Assembly: GCF_900188005.1 (NCBI RefSeq)
Contig: NZ_FZNR01000002.1
Coordinates: 1 to 64,000, forward strand
Origin: Actinoplanes regularis
GTDB lineage: Bacteria > Actinomycetota > Actinomycetes > Mycobacteriales > Micromonosporaceae
Reading direction: 5' to 3'
Length of the DNA stretch: 64,000 nt
Position 1 is the stretch's first letter. Each line of letters opens with the position of its first letter. The position numbers were made by a program, and so were the translations under genes. This document shows positions 8,701 to 16,228 of this stretch, in pieces. A model generated the notes under the pieces. That model was not told where the DNA came from, did no database searches, and saw nothing but the letters and a program-made list of their open reading frames with translations.

Positions 8701-9293
8701 GCCGCTGGGCGGAGCACGGCTCGGCGGCGGACAAGCAGGTGGCCGGCGTCGCCGGGATAACGGCCGGCACCGGCCTGGCCGTCCTCGCCGAGCTTCTGGC
8801 GAGAGACGTCGCCCAGGCCGGCGTGGCACGGTTCGATCACGCCGGGCCGGCGGCCGCGTACCCGCACATCGCCAGGTCGGACTTCTTCCGCCACTTCCAC
8901 TCCACGGCCCGGTTCTCCGTCGAGGAGTTGGCCGGGCTCACCGACCGGGACCGCCGGCGGGTGATCGGCGGGCAGGTGCTCGCCCGGGCCGGGGCGGTGC
9001 TCGGCTTCGGCGCGGGCCAGCTGCTCGAGGACCGGCCGCTGGTCGACGCCGGGCTGGACTCGCTGGCCGCGGTGCAGATCAGGAACGCGGTCCGGGAGGA
9101 CTTCGGGGTGGACGTCCCGGTCGCCCGGTTGATCGGCGGCTGCACCGCGGGAGAGCTGGCGGACGACGTACTGACCGGGCTCGGGGACGCGGCCGGCGCC
9201 CCGGCCGGCGACCTGAGCACGGCGGCCGCCGAGCGCGCCCGCCTCCGGGCGACGCGAATGGCGGAGCACCGCGCCGCGCGGAGGCGATCATGA
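5715..9293 (+). CDS. Polyketide synthase AT-DH-KR-ACP
   Basis: An 1192-residue modular synthase without its own KS. AT (about 75-370): Ser174 in GQSMGE and His278, whose extender-selectivity motif reads FAAH rather than YASH or HAFH. DH (about 435-720): His467 in HxxxGxxxxP, with Asp616 and His620 in DACLH. A pseudo-KR linker follows, then KR (about 835-1040) with TGGTRGLG at 840-847 and Ser956. The position 13 residues after that Ser, normally the catalytic Tyr, is His969 (codon 8619-8621). ACP: Ser1116 in GLDSLA. It pairs with the ACP-KS protein as one module. KR activity is doubtful, which also questions what the intact DH would act on. It overlaps both neighbours (ATGA). Confidence 0.93.
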   Translation: MTGLFPISARSPESLEANAKRLAHWLANEGATVPLADVGYTLARHRSHLHERLTVVADGREQLIDRLGSGDYQHGTVAPREPGAVFVFSGHGSQWTGMGRELLRSEPVFAGLVEELEAVFARECGRALSDLLTSADLGSAGADLVQPALFATQLGLARIWRHYGIDPAAIIGQSMGEVAAAVVAGALSAADGMRVTCRRSALIERRLAGRGAAAAVELPVAMLTRRIGREGALDIAVYGSTRASVVSGGSAEVERFIAGCEADEITVHRVPGVRFAAHTRQVDPILDELTAVLGDIEPRDPAIPFYGTAVPEIPPSFDAGYWAANLRNPVRLEQAVRAAAADGYRCFIEISPHPLVVAAISDTLADSGIAGTAVFGSLKRDQPARQTLLAGVGQAHCLGLPVAWDALHPGGRLAELPTMAWNRKRYRAAAPRSDDRHPLLGVHVELPDRHVWQATVDLDRLPWLADHRVNGRAVLPGSAMVEIAVAAARAVWDAPPATIEVSDLELRRLVPLSRPVTLTTTMSVSGDTATVEIAVDGTGHAGATVRRAACRADGDVVPVTRWGDPGPAYQRLRAAGQEHGPAFAAMTGVSGEWSRVSWPAGLPRDGRFVLHPAMLDACLHGIAAVVAGETTGTVLPVGIGSVRARRPLGRDLICRASVKPAEDGDSLATVGVYEVSGEWVATLDGVRLNRLDDVPRWEDLLYGVEWVVSPPPTGPAEQVGRVVRVPAGVDGPRLVLDFATTVRDLLAAGPPYDRVFVVVDAANPEHAALLGLVRTLRHEHPELPISLVDDPDGTGDVTSGTEDEVSYRHGVRRTARFAPLELPARTHSVLVRPDGAYLVTGGTRGLGLRTAQWLAEQGAGTIVLCGRSDPDAPVANTLVLTGDLTETADRAVTLAESRGHPLRGVVHAAGVLDDSLLEELDAGRIERVWHPKVLGAERVRAALGDRRLDWWVSYSSLASLVGAPGQAAHAATNAWLDAFGARLRDEGIRAVTVNWGRWAEHGSAADKQVAGVAGITAGTGLAVLAELLARDVAQAGVARFDHAGPAAAYPHIARSDFFRHFHSTARFSVEELAGLTDRDRRRVIGGQVLARAGAVLGFGAGQLLEDRPLVDAGLDSLAAVQIRNAVREDFGVDVPVARLIGGCTAGELADDVLTGLGDAAGAPAGDLSTAAAERARLRATRMAEHRAARRRS

Positions 9294-12200
9294 GCTCGGA
9301 TCCCGGCACCGGGGAGTCCGTCGCCATCATCGGGATGGCGGGCCGGTTCCCGAAGGCCGGCGATCTCGACGAGTACTGGGCGAACCTGGTGGCGGGCCGG
9401 GACTGCCTGGACGACCTGGACGAGCGGGAGCTACGGGCCAACGGTGTCCCGGAGAACCTGCTGCGCAGCCCGGACTACGTGCGCAGAGCGGCCACCCTCG
9501 CCGGGTTCGCCGAGTTCGACGCGGAGTTCTTCGGCTTCGCGCCGGGGACGGCCGCGGCGCTCGATCCGCAGCAGCGGTTGTTCCTGGAGAGCTGCTGGCA
9601 CGCGCTGGAGGACGCGGCCTACGTGCCGGACGACTTCGACGGCGCGATCGGGGTGTTCGGCACCGGGTCGTTCACCGGCTATCTGTACTACAACGTGCTG
9701 TCCCAGCACGACCCGCGGCGGTTTCTCGGCGCCGGCACGTCGATGGCGACGATCGAGACGCTGTCCCTGGTGGACAGCAACTTCTTCGCCACCCGGGTGG
9801 CGCACACGCTGAACCTGCACGGTCCCGCGCTCACCGTGCAGTCCGCCTGTTCGAGCTCGCTCGTCGCGGTGCACCTGGCCTGCCAGAGCCTGCTCTCCGG
9901 CGAGTGTGACCTGGCCCTGGCCGGTGGCATGGCGGTGAAGGTGCCGCATCGGGTCGGCTACCTCTGCGACGTCGACTCGATGATGTCCCCGGACGGTCGT
10001 TGCCGGCCCTTCGACGCGGCCGCGAACGGCACGGTCTTCGGCAGCGGTGGTGGTGCCGTCCTGCTCAAGCGACTCTCGGACGCGTCGGCGGACCGGGACA
10101 ACATCCGGGCGATCATCCGGGGCAGCGCCGTGAACAACGACGGTTCGCTGAAGATGGGGTTCTCGGCGCCGAGCGTGCGGATGCAGTCCGCGGTGGTCGC
10201 CGAAGCGCTCGCCGTGTCCGGAGTCGAACCGCGGGACCTCGGATACGTCGAGGCGCACGGGACGGGTACCGTCCTCGGGGATCCGGTGGAGCTGGCCGCG
10301 CTGCGCGACGCGCTCCCGACGGCGGCGCGGTGCCTGGTCGGTTCGGTCAAGGGCAACATCGGTCACCTGGAGGCGGCGGCCGGGATCGCCGGGCTGATCA
10401 AGACCGTGCTCATGCTGGAGAACGGCTGGATTCCCGGCACCGCGCAGTTCACCGCGCCGAATCCGGAGCTGGGCCTCGACGATTCGCCGTTCATCGTCCG
10501 TGCGGACGGTACGAGCTGGTCGCAGCGGCAGAAGATCGCCGGGGTCACGTCGCTGGGCATGGGCGGCACCAACGTGCACATGATCGTCGCGGAGGCGCCA
10601 CGGCGGCCGGCGCGGCCGGCGGACGAGCGGCCCAGCGTGCTCGTGCTGAGCGCCCGGAACCAGGAAGCGCTCGCGGACATGCGCAAGGCCCTGGCCGCCC
10701 ACCTGCGGCAAAAGCCGGAGATCCCGCTGGCGGACGTGGCGCATACGCTCGCCGTCGGCCGGCGGCGGTTCGAACATCGCTTCGCGGTATCGGCGTCGAC
10801 GTCCTCGGAGGCTTCCGAGCTTCTCGAGGCGGGGCAGGCCCGGTCGGACGCGCCACCCGCCGCACCCGACCCCGACGCGATGCGCGTCTCCCTTCCCGGC
10901 TATCCGTTCCAGCGGGTACGCCACTGGCTCGAGCCCCGCGCAGCCGTCGCCGAGGCCGATCCGGTGACCCCGGGGGACGTCCACGACGCGCTCACCCGGC
11001 TGTGGCGGGAGACGCTCGGTGTGGACGACGCCGCACCGGGCGACAGCTTCTTCGAGCGGGGCGGCGACTCGGTGATGGCGACCAGGTTCGCGTCCCGGGC
11101 CCGGGAACAGGGCCTCGACGTGCGCCCCGGCGACCTGTTCGAGCATTCGACGCTCGCTTCGCTCGTCGCGCACGTGAAGGGCAAGACACCACCGCCGGCC
11201 CAGCCGGTGGACGACCGGGACGTCCCCCTGACGCCGACGCAGCTGTCGCATCTGCGGACCGCCGGGCCTCGCGGGATGCCGCTGGCGTTCCGGCTCGCGC
11301 CGGACGTGGATCGAGCGGTCGTACGACAGGCGGTCGCGACCGTCGTCGCGCGGCACGACGCGCTCGGTCTCGTTCCGGTCGGCTCGCACGGCGTGTGGCG
11401 CCAGGAGCGGGGCGGGCCGCCGGAGGACCCGGCGAGCGTCACCGCTGATCTCGCCGGCCTGACGACGGCCGAAGCGGTACTGGACCTCGTCGACCGGACG
11501 GCCTTCGCCGGCACCGAGGGCGACGCCCACCTGGTCCTGGTCGTGAATCGAGTGGATCAGGCGTCCGTGCGCATCCTCACCGAGGAGCTCACCACGGCGT
11601 ACCGCCATCTCGTCACCGGCAACGCGGTGACCCTGCCCGGGACGACGCCGTGGGAGCGATGGGCCCGGTACACGCAGGGTCTGGTGAACGATCGGAGTCT
11701 GCTCGCCGAGCTGAACCACTGGGCGGCGACCCTCGATGTTCCGCCCGACGGGCTGTCCGTGCCGGACCGTGCCGGACCGTGGCGGGTGCTCAGGCACGCC
11801 ACCGGCGCCGAGCCGCTGACCGCCCTGCGCCGGACCGCGCGGGTCAAGTGGGTGGAGATCCTGCTCGCCGCGATGGCCTCGGCCTGGCATCGGATCACCG
11901 GGCGGACCACGATGACGGTCGACGTGCTGGGCGACGTCCGCGGCGCCGGCCCGGCGATGGGGCTCGAGCGGTCGGTGGGGCTGTACTCGGCGATCTACCC
12001 GGTCACCCTCGCCGCGGCGGAGGACTCGCTCGAGGCCGCTCGGCGGTCCTGGCGGGACGTCCCCCGGCACGGACTGGGTTACGGCGTGCTCCGCCACCTG
12101 CACGCCCCGACCGCCGAGTACCTCCGCGACCTGCCCGAACCCAGCGTCCTCGTCGCTCCACAAGGGACGAGAAGCGGATCGGTCCGCGCGTCGGCGCAGC

Positions 12201-12418
12201 CGCTCACCCCGCTGAGCCTGGACCCCGCGCCGATCGGCGGCCACCCCATCGAGGTGCGTTGCCGGACCGCGGGCGGCGCGTTCGTCGTCGAGTGGTGGCA
12301 TGACCCGAAGCGGTGTGCCGCCGATTCGCTCGCCGCCTGGAGCGAGCAGACCGCGGCCGTGCTCGACACCTGGTCGACGACGCAGAGGTCGCCCGATCCG
12401 GAACCCCCACACTTATGA
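9290..12418 (+). CDS. KS-(AT lost)-PCP-epimerization-like synthase
   Basis: A 1042-residue protein; the start at ATG 9290 overlaps the upstream stop and has GGAGG just before. KS residues 8-440: Cys187 (QSACSSS), His323 (HGTGT), His359 (KGNIGH), with features of KSs in hybrid PKS/NRPS lines. The KS-to-AT linker runs to about residue 515. The sequence then passes directly to the post-AT linker (LPGYPFQRVRHW, about 535), so a whole AT is missing. A peptidyl-type carrier follows with Ser594 (RGGDSVM). Residues about 645-1030 resemble an NRPS epimerization domain (GLGYGVLRHL; VGLYSAIYPV), but the HHxxxDG site is replaced by a shortened NRVDQA at 753-758. No adenylation or thioesterase domain is present. 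The reading frame open upstream of 9290 is shadow. Confidence 0.9.
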   Translation: MSSDPGTGESVAIIGMAGRFPKAGDLDEYWANLVAGRDCLDDLDERELRANGVPENLLRSPDYVRRAATLAGFAEFDAEFFGFAPGTAAALDPQQRLFLESCWHALEDAAYVPDDFDGAIGVFGTGSFTGYLYYNVLSQHDPRRFLGAGTSMATIETLSLVDSNFFATRVAHTLNLHGPALTVQSACSSSLVAVHLACQSLLSGECDLALAGGMAVKVPHRVGYLCDVDSMMSPDGRCRPFDAAANGTVFGSGGGAVLLKRLSDASADRDNIRAIIRGSAVNNDGSLKMGFSAPSVRMQSAVVAEALAVSGVEPRDLGYVEAHGTGTVLGDPVELAALRDALPTAARCLVGSVKGNIGHLEAAAGIAGLIKTVLMLENGWIPGTAQFTAPNPELGLDDSPFIVRADGTSWSQRQKIAGVTSLGMGGTNVHMIVAEAPRRPARPADERPSVLVLSARNQEALADMRKALAAHLRQKPEIPLADVAHTLAVGRRRFEHRFAVSASTSSEASELLEAGQARSDAPPAAPDPDAMRVSLPGYPFQRVRHWLEPRAAVAEADPVTPGDVHDALTRLWRETLGVDDAAPGDSFFERGGDSVMATRFASRAREQGLDVRPGDLFEHSTLASLVAHVKGKTPPPAQPVDDRDVPLTPTQLSHLRTAGPRGMPLAFRLAPDVDRAVVRQAVATVVARHDALGLVPVGSHGVWRQERGGPPEDPASVTADLAGLTTAEAVLDLVDRTAFAGTEGDAHLVLVVNRVDQASVRILTEELTTAYRHLVTGNAVTLPGTTPWERWARYTQGLVNDRSLLAELNHWAATLDVPPDGLSVPDRAGPWRVLRHATGAEPLTALRRTARVKWVEILLAAMASAWHRITGRTTMTVDVLGDVRGAGPAMGLERSVGLYSAIYPVTLAAAEDSLEAARRSWRDVPRHGLGYGVLRHLHAPTAEYLRDLPEPSVLVAPQGTRSGSVRASAQPLTPLSLDPAPIGGHPIEVRCRTAGGAFVVEWWHDPKRCAADSLAAWSEQTAAVLDTWSTTQRSPDPEPPHL

Positions 12419-14448
12419 TCACTCCCCGAGCTTCATCGAAACGGGGAAATGCCTTGAGAAGATTGCTGGCCATGGTCGGAGTCACCGCGGCGGTGCTGGC
12501 CACCGTCGCGGCCGTCCGGATCGCCGTCCCGCAAACGCGGCAACCGGTCGTACCGGCGGCCGCCACCGACCCGGACGGGCTGGGCTACCAGCGCGAGTCC
12601 ATCCGCATGCTGACCTGGAACATCTGTGGCGAGGCCGGGGGCAGCCGCGGCAGCCTCTCGTACTGTCCATGGCGGTCACGACCGCAGGCGAAGGCCGCCG
12701 CCATCGAGACCATCGTCCGCCAGCGCGACCTCAACGTGATCATGCTGCAGGAGGTCTGCTACCCGGACGACGCCGCCGGCCGCGGTGGCGACCGGAACGA
12801 CCTGGCGCCGCTGATGGCCGCGCTCGGCCCCGGCTGGACCTATCGCACCGCCGTCGTGGCCCGCCCGGACGGCCGATCCGACTGCCGCGGCGGCGACCTG
12901 GTCGGCACCGTCGGTGAGGTCGTCGCCGTCCGCGGCACCATCACCTCGTCGACGGTCACGCCGCTGCTGGTCGCCGGGGACCCGAACTACTACCCGGACG
13001 CGACGACCAAACGGACCTCCAACCTGCTCTGCGTACGGGTCGACGGCTGGCAGAACACGCCCTGCGTCACCCATCTGCTGCACAACAGCGACCCCGAGTA
13101 CGCCCGCGAGACCGCGTCGCTCAAGCAGAAGGTCGGTGCTGTCGCACTGCCGGTGCTCGGCGGCGATCTCAACACCAGTCAGGGCTCGGCCTCGACATCG
13201 CCGATCCGGCCGCTGTTCGACGCGTACCCGGAATGCGATCAGCAGGCCTACGCGCCCGGCGACGCGGTCACCGAGATGACCCACTTCAACAGCGAGGACG
13301 CCGCACCGGCGGTCGCGCAGCAGAAGCTCGACTACGTCTTCGCCACCTCTGGATTCGCCTACTGCGACTCGCTCACCGAATTCGCCGACACCAACGCCAA
13401 CACCGCGGCGGCGGACGACCCGGCGGCCCTGTCGGACCACGCGCCGGTCGTCGCGTTCACCCGCGGGCAGTCCCTGACCTGGAAGTTCGACGAGACCAGC
13501 GGCGACAGCACGGCGGACGGCTCGATCAACGGCCTCACCGGGACGCTGCGGAACGGCGTCACCCGCTCCACCGAGCGGGTCCACTCACTGCGCTTCGACG
13601 GCACGGGAACGGTCACCAGCGGTGTCGACGGCACCGTCAACAAGTTCGACACCCGGCGCGGACTCACCGTCTCCCTGTGGGCGAAGCCGGACACGGCGGC
13701 TCCCACCGGATCCCTGATCAACCAGCCGAACAACAGCGGCAGCCCGCTCGACCTCTCCTACACCGGTGGCAAGTGGCGGTTCGCCATGGTCACGGGTGAC
13801 GCCTCCGGCGCCGCTTCCGATCAGGTCACCGCGACCGCCCAGCCCGGCGTGTGGACGCATCTCGCGGCCACCTACGACCCCGTCGCCGGCCGGATGAGCC
13901 TGTTCGTCAACGGCACCCTCGCCGGGACCGCGGCGCACACCAAGCGCGTGCCGAGCGGAACCGCCATCACCATCGGCGCCGCGTACCAGGGTGGCGTCGA
14001 CGACCTGCAGCTCTTCCCCTACGCCCTGGCCAGCGCGGAGATCACCAAGCTGCGCGCCGGCCAGACCATGCTGCCGGCCGTGCCCACCGGCACGGTGACC
14101 ATCCCGGCGACCAGCACCGGCAACCCCGGCTGCCACCAGAACGGCGGCTACGGCACGGTGGCGTCGCTGACCCCGCGCCTGAGCGCCGCCGTCCAGGACG
14201 ACGACCCGACGGTCCCGGTCCGCGGTGAGTTCTCCATCTGGGACAACACCGACCCCAGCCAGCCGCAGCCCATCTACCTGGGCGGGCCGGGCTCGGCCAG
14301 CGGCTACGTCACCGGCTCGGGCACCGTCTCGGTGCAGGTGCCCACCCTGATCGCCGGCCACTCCTACGGCTGGTACGTCCGGGCCTCCGACGGCACGAAC
14401 GTCTCCGCCACGGCCCCGGTCTGCCACTTCGTGGCGGCCGCCTCCTGA
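12415..14448 (+). CDS. Secreted endonuclease/exonuclease/phosphatase-family protein with C-terminal LamG domain
   Basis: 677 residues from ATG 12415, which overlaps the PKS stop (ATGA). TTG 12454, behind GGGGAA, would give a cleaner signal peptide and is a real alternative. The N-terminus is basic followed by a hydrophobic stretch (VGVTAAVLATVAAV), typical of export. Residues about 60-345 carry EEP-superfamily landmarks: LTWNIC, MLQEVC, LGGDLNT and a final SDHAPVV. Residues about 350-555 look like a concanavalin/LamG-3 domain (LTVSLWAKP, WTHLAATYDP, MSLFVNGTLAG), and a further small beta domain ends the protein. Likely an extracellular phosphodiesterase or nuclease. The coupling to the PKS operon may be fortuitous. 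Confidence 0.85.
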   Translation: MITPRASSKRGNALRRLLAMVGVTAAVLATVAAVRIAVPQTRQPVVPAAATDPDGLGYQRESIRMLTWNICGEAGGSRGSLSYCPWRSRPQAKAAAIETIVRQRDLNVIMLQEVCYPDDAAGRGGDRNDLAPLMAALGPGWTYRTAVVARPDGRSDCRGGDLVGTVGEVVAVRGTITSSTVTPLLVAGDPNYYPDATTKRTSNLLCVRVDGWQNTPCVTHLLHNSDPEYARETASLKQKVGAVALPVLGGDLNTSQGSASTSPIRPLFDAYPECDQQAYAPGDAVTEMTHFNSEDAAPAVAQQKLDYVFATSGFAYCDSLTEFADTNANTAAADDPAALSDHAPVVAFTRGQSLTWKFDETSGDSTADGSINGLTGTLRNGVTRSTERVHSLRFDGTGTVTSGVDGTVNKFDTRRGLTVSLWAKPDTAAPTGSLINQPNNSGSPLDLSYTGGKWRFAMVTGDASGAASDQVTATAQPGVWTHLAATYDPVAGRMSLFVNGTLAGTAAHTKRVPSGTAITIGAAYQGGVDDLQLFPYALASAEITKLRAGQTMLPAVPTGTVTIPATSTGNPGCHQNGGYGTVASLTPRLSAAVQDDDPTVPVRGEFSIWDNTDPSQPQPIYLGGPGSASGYVTGSGTVSVQVPTLIAGHSYGWYVRASDGTNVSATAPVCHFVAAAS

Positions 14449-14457
14449 CAGACTCGC

Positions 14458-14487
14458 CCTCGGCCGGGGCCGTCGACCCGGCCGAGG
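14458..14487. terminator. Hairpin between convergent genes
   Basis: Perfect 11-bp stem (14458-14468 with 14477-14487) and 8-nt loop, in the 52-nt gap between the convergent genes ending at 14448 and 14501. It can serve both strands. Confidence 0.75.
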
Positions 14488-14500
14488 ACACACCTGGCGG

Positions 14501-15301
14501 TCAGCGGGCGTGGCGCAGTGCCCAGTCGAGGACGGTGTCGGCGATCTCCTGCCAGCCCTGCTGGGCCGGGAGGAGGTGGGCGTACCCCTCGTACTCGATG
14601 TGTTCGGTGATGGTCTTGGACTTGTAGTGCTTGGCGTTGGAGCGCTGGATCGCCGGGGGCATGATGTGGTCCTCGCTGCCGGAGACGAACAGCAGCGGGG
14701 CGCGGTCGTCGTTGTGGTAGTCGACCCAGGTGTCCTGGTGGCCGGGCTGGAAGTTGGCGAGCACGCTGCCCCAGAGGATGCCGCCGTTGGCCGGGATGTG
14801 GTAGCGCTCGTAGAGCGCCTTCGACTCCTCGTCGGTGAACGTGTTGGTGAACGCGTACTTCCACTCCTCCAGCGACAGGCCGACGGACTTGTGCCGGTTG
14901 GCCGGGGACCGCAGCACCGGGAACGTCGACTTGACCTGGGACAGCGGGACCACCTTGACGCCCTCGGTCGGCGCCGAGTTCAGGGCGACGCCGGCGGCGC
15001 CGTAGCCGTGGTCGAGCAGGATCTGGGTGAACGCCCCACCGGCGGAGTGACCGATGATGATCGGCGGCTTGGACAGCTCCTTGAGCTGCGTCTCGATCTT
15101 GTCGATGATCGCCGGGACGGTGACCGCGGTGATGATGTCCGGGTTGGCGTTCAGCTCCTCGACCTCGACCTCGAAGCCGGGGTAACCGGGGGCGAGAACC
15201 CGGAAGCCCTTGTTCTCGTAGTGCGTGATCCAGTGCTCCCAGCTGCGGGGAGTGACCCAGAAGCCGTGAACCAGAACGATCGTGTCGGGTGTGGTGGTCA
15301 T
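14501..15301 (-). CDS. Alpha/beta hydrolase
   Basis: A 266-residue hydrolase without a signal peptide. It has the oxyanion-hole strand VHGFWV at 11-16, the nucleophile Ser86 in GHSAGG, an acid in GSEDHIMP and the final His in GYAHLLP. Relatives are annotated as esterases or lipases of unknown substrate. It starts 2 nt after the stop of the chloroperoxidase-like gene, so the two form one minus-strand transcription unit, with a large LuxR regulator gene immediately upstream. The hydrolase family is certain; the substrate cannot be deduced. Confidence 0.88.
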   Translation of the reverse strand: MTTTPDTIVLVHGFWVTPRSWEHWITHYENKGFRVLAPGYPGFEVEVEELNANPDIITAVTVPAIIDKIETQLKELSKPPIIIGHSAGGAFTQILLDHGYGAAGVALNSAPTEGVKVVPLSQVKSTFPVLRSPANRHKSVGLSLEEWKYAFTNTFTDEESKALYERYHIPANGGILWGSVLANFQPGHQDTWVDYHNDDRAPLLFVSGSEDHIMPPAIQRSNAKHYKSKTITEHIEYEGYAHLLPAQQGWQEIADTVLDWALRHAR

Positions 15302-15303
15302 GG

Positions 15304-16137
15304 TCAGGCTCCGTAGGTGTCGAGGAAGGCCAGCAGGTCCTCGCTGAGCCGGGACTTGTGGGTGTCGGTGATGCCGTGCGGGGCGCCCGGGTAGACGATC
15401 AGCTCCGCGCCCTTGACCAGCGCGGCCGACGCCTTGCCGCCGACCTCGAACGGCACCACCTGGTCGTCGTCCCCGTGGATCACCAGCGTGGGGACGTCGA
15501 ACCCGGCCAGGTCGTCGCGGAAGTCGGTGGCCGAGAACGCGGCGATCGACTCGTAGGCGTTGCGGTGCCCGGCGGCCATCGACTGCAGCCAGAACGCGTC
15601 GCGGATGCCCTGCGAGACGTTCGCGCCGGGCCGGTTGTTCCCGAAGAACGGCCCGTCGGCGAGGTCCCGGTAGAGCTGCGACCGGTCCGCGGCCGAGCCG
15701 GCGCGGATGCCGTCGAACACCTCGACCGGTACGCCGCCGGGGTTGTCGTCGCGGCGCACCATCAGCGGCGGGACCGCGGAGACGAGCACGGCCTGGGCGA
15801 CGCGGGACGTGCCGTGCCGGCCGATGTAGCGGGTGATCTCCCCGCCCCCGGTGGAGAACCCGACCAGCGTCACGTCCCGGAGGTCGAGGTGTTCGAGGAG
15901 GGTGGCGAGGTCGTCGGCGTAGGTGTCCATCTCGTTGCCGCCCCAGGACTGGGTGGAGCGGCCGTGCCCACGCCGGTCGTGGGCGATCGCGCGGTAGCCG
16001 TTCTCGGCGAGGAACAGCTGCTGGGCCTCCCAGCTGTCCGAGTTCAGCGGCCAGCCGTGCGCGAGCACGACCGGGCGGCCGCTGCCCCAGTCCTTGAAGA
16101 AGATGTCGGTGCCGTCGGAGGTGGTGACGAAGGGCAT
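15304..16137 (-). CDS. Alpha/beta hydrolase, non-haem chloroperoxidase/arylesterase type
   Basis: 277 residues from ATG 16137 with GAGAGG upstream; the frame extends to 16266 but overlaps the LuxR gene. The order [25 protein letters not shown], Ser96 in GFSTGGGE, Asp in [10 protein letters not shown] and His in PGAPHGI is that of the cofactor-free bacterial haloperoxidase/arylesterase group. These enzymes are serine esterases that also form peracids in vitro. It is the first gene of a two-hydrolase operon. Confidence 0.88.
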   Translation of the reverse strand: MPFVTTSDGTDIFFKDWGSGRPVVLAHGWPLNSDSWEAQQLFLAENGYRAIAHDRRGHGRSTQSWGGNEMDTYADDLATLLEHLDLRDVTLVGFSTGGGEITRYIGRHGTSRVAQAVLVSAVPPLMVRRDDNPGGVPVEVFDGIRAGSAADRSQLYRDLADGPFFGNNRPGANVSQGIRDAFWLQSMAAGHRNAYESIAAFSATDFRDDLAGFDVPTLVIHGDDDQVVPFEVGGKASAALVKGAELIVYPGAPHGITDTHKSRLSEDLLAFLDTYGA

Positions 16138-16206
16138 CGTGGTGGTGTCCTCTCGATCGCTGGTCGCCGTACCGGGAACGCTACGGAGCCGGGACCGGTC
16201 CGCGCG

Positions 16207-16228
16207 TGAGTCACATGACTGCGACTCA
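16207..16228. promoter_or_regulatory. Inverted repeat at LuxR stop / hydrolase promoter
   Basis: Perfect 6-bp arms TGAGTC (16207-16212) and GACTCA (16223-16228) separated by 10 nt, in the 88-nt gap before the chloroperoxidase-like gene and touching the LuxR stop codon. It could be an operator for the hydrolase operon or a weak terminator. No experimental basis. Confidence 0.3.

Noticed and set aside
6765..9269. 834-codon minus-strand open frame opposite the AT-DH-KR-ACP gene
   Set aside because: Same GC-skew artefact; no recognisable protein features.
7748..9289. Upstream extension of the KS-PCP-E-like gene in the same frame
   Set aside because: Translation is Arg-rich shadow of the previous PKS gene; the real start is the ATGA overlap at 9290 with GGAGG before it.
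9431..12412. 993-codon minus-strand open frame opposite the KS-PCP-E-like gene
   Set aside because: Low-complexity Arg/Gly/Pro-rich translation with no domain; a GC-bias shadow of a gene with clear PKS motifs.
12428..12446. CCCCG...CGGGG hairpin near the start of the EEP gene as a terminator of the PKS operon
   Set aside because: Only a 5-bp stem with a long loop, inside the likely coding region; too weak to call.
14510..16209. Plus-strand open frames opposite the two hydrolases
   Set aside because: Val/Gly/Arg-rich shadow translations; minus-strand genes have full catalytic motifs.
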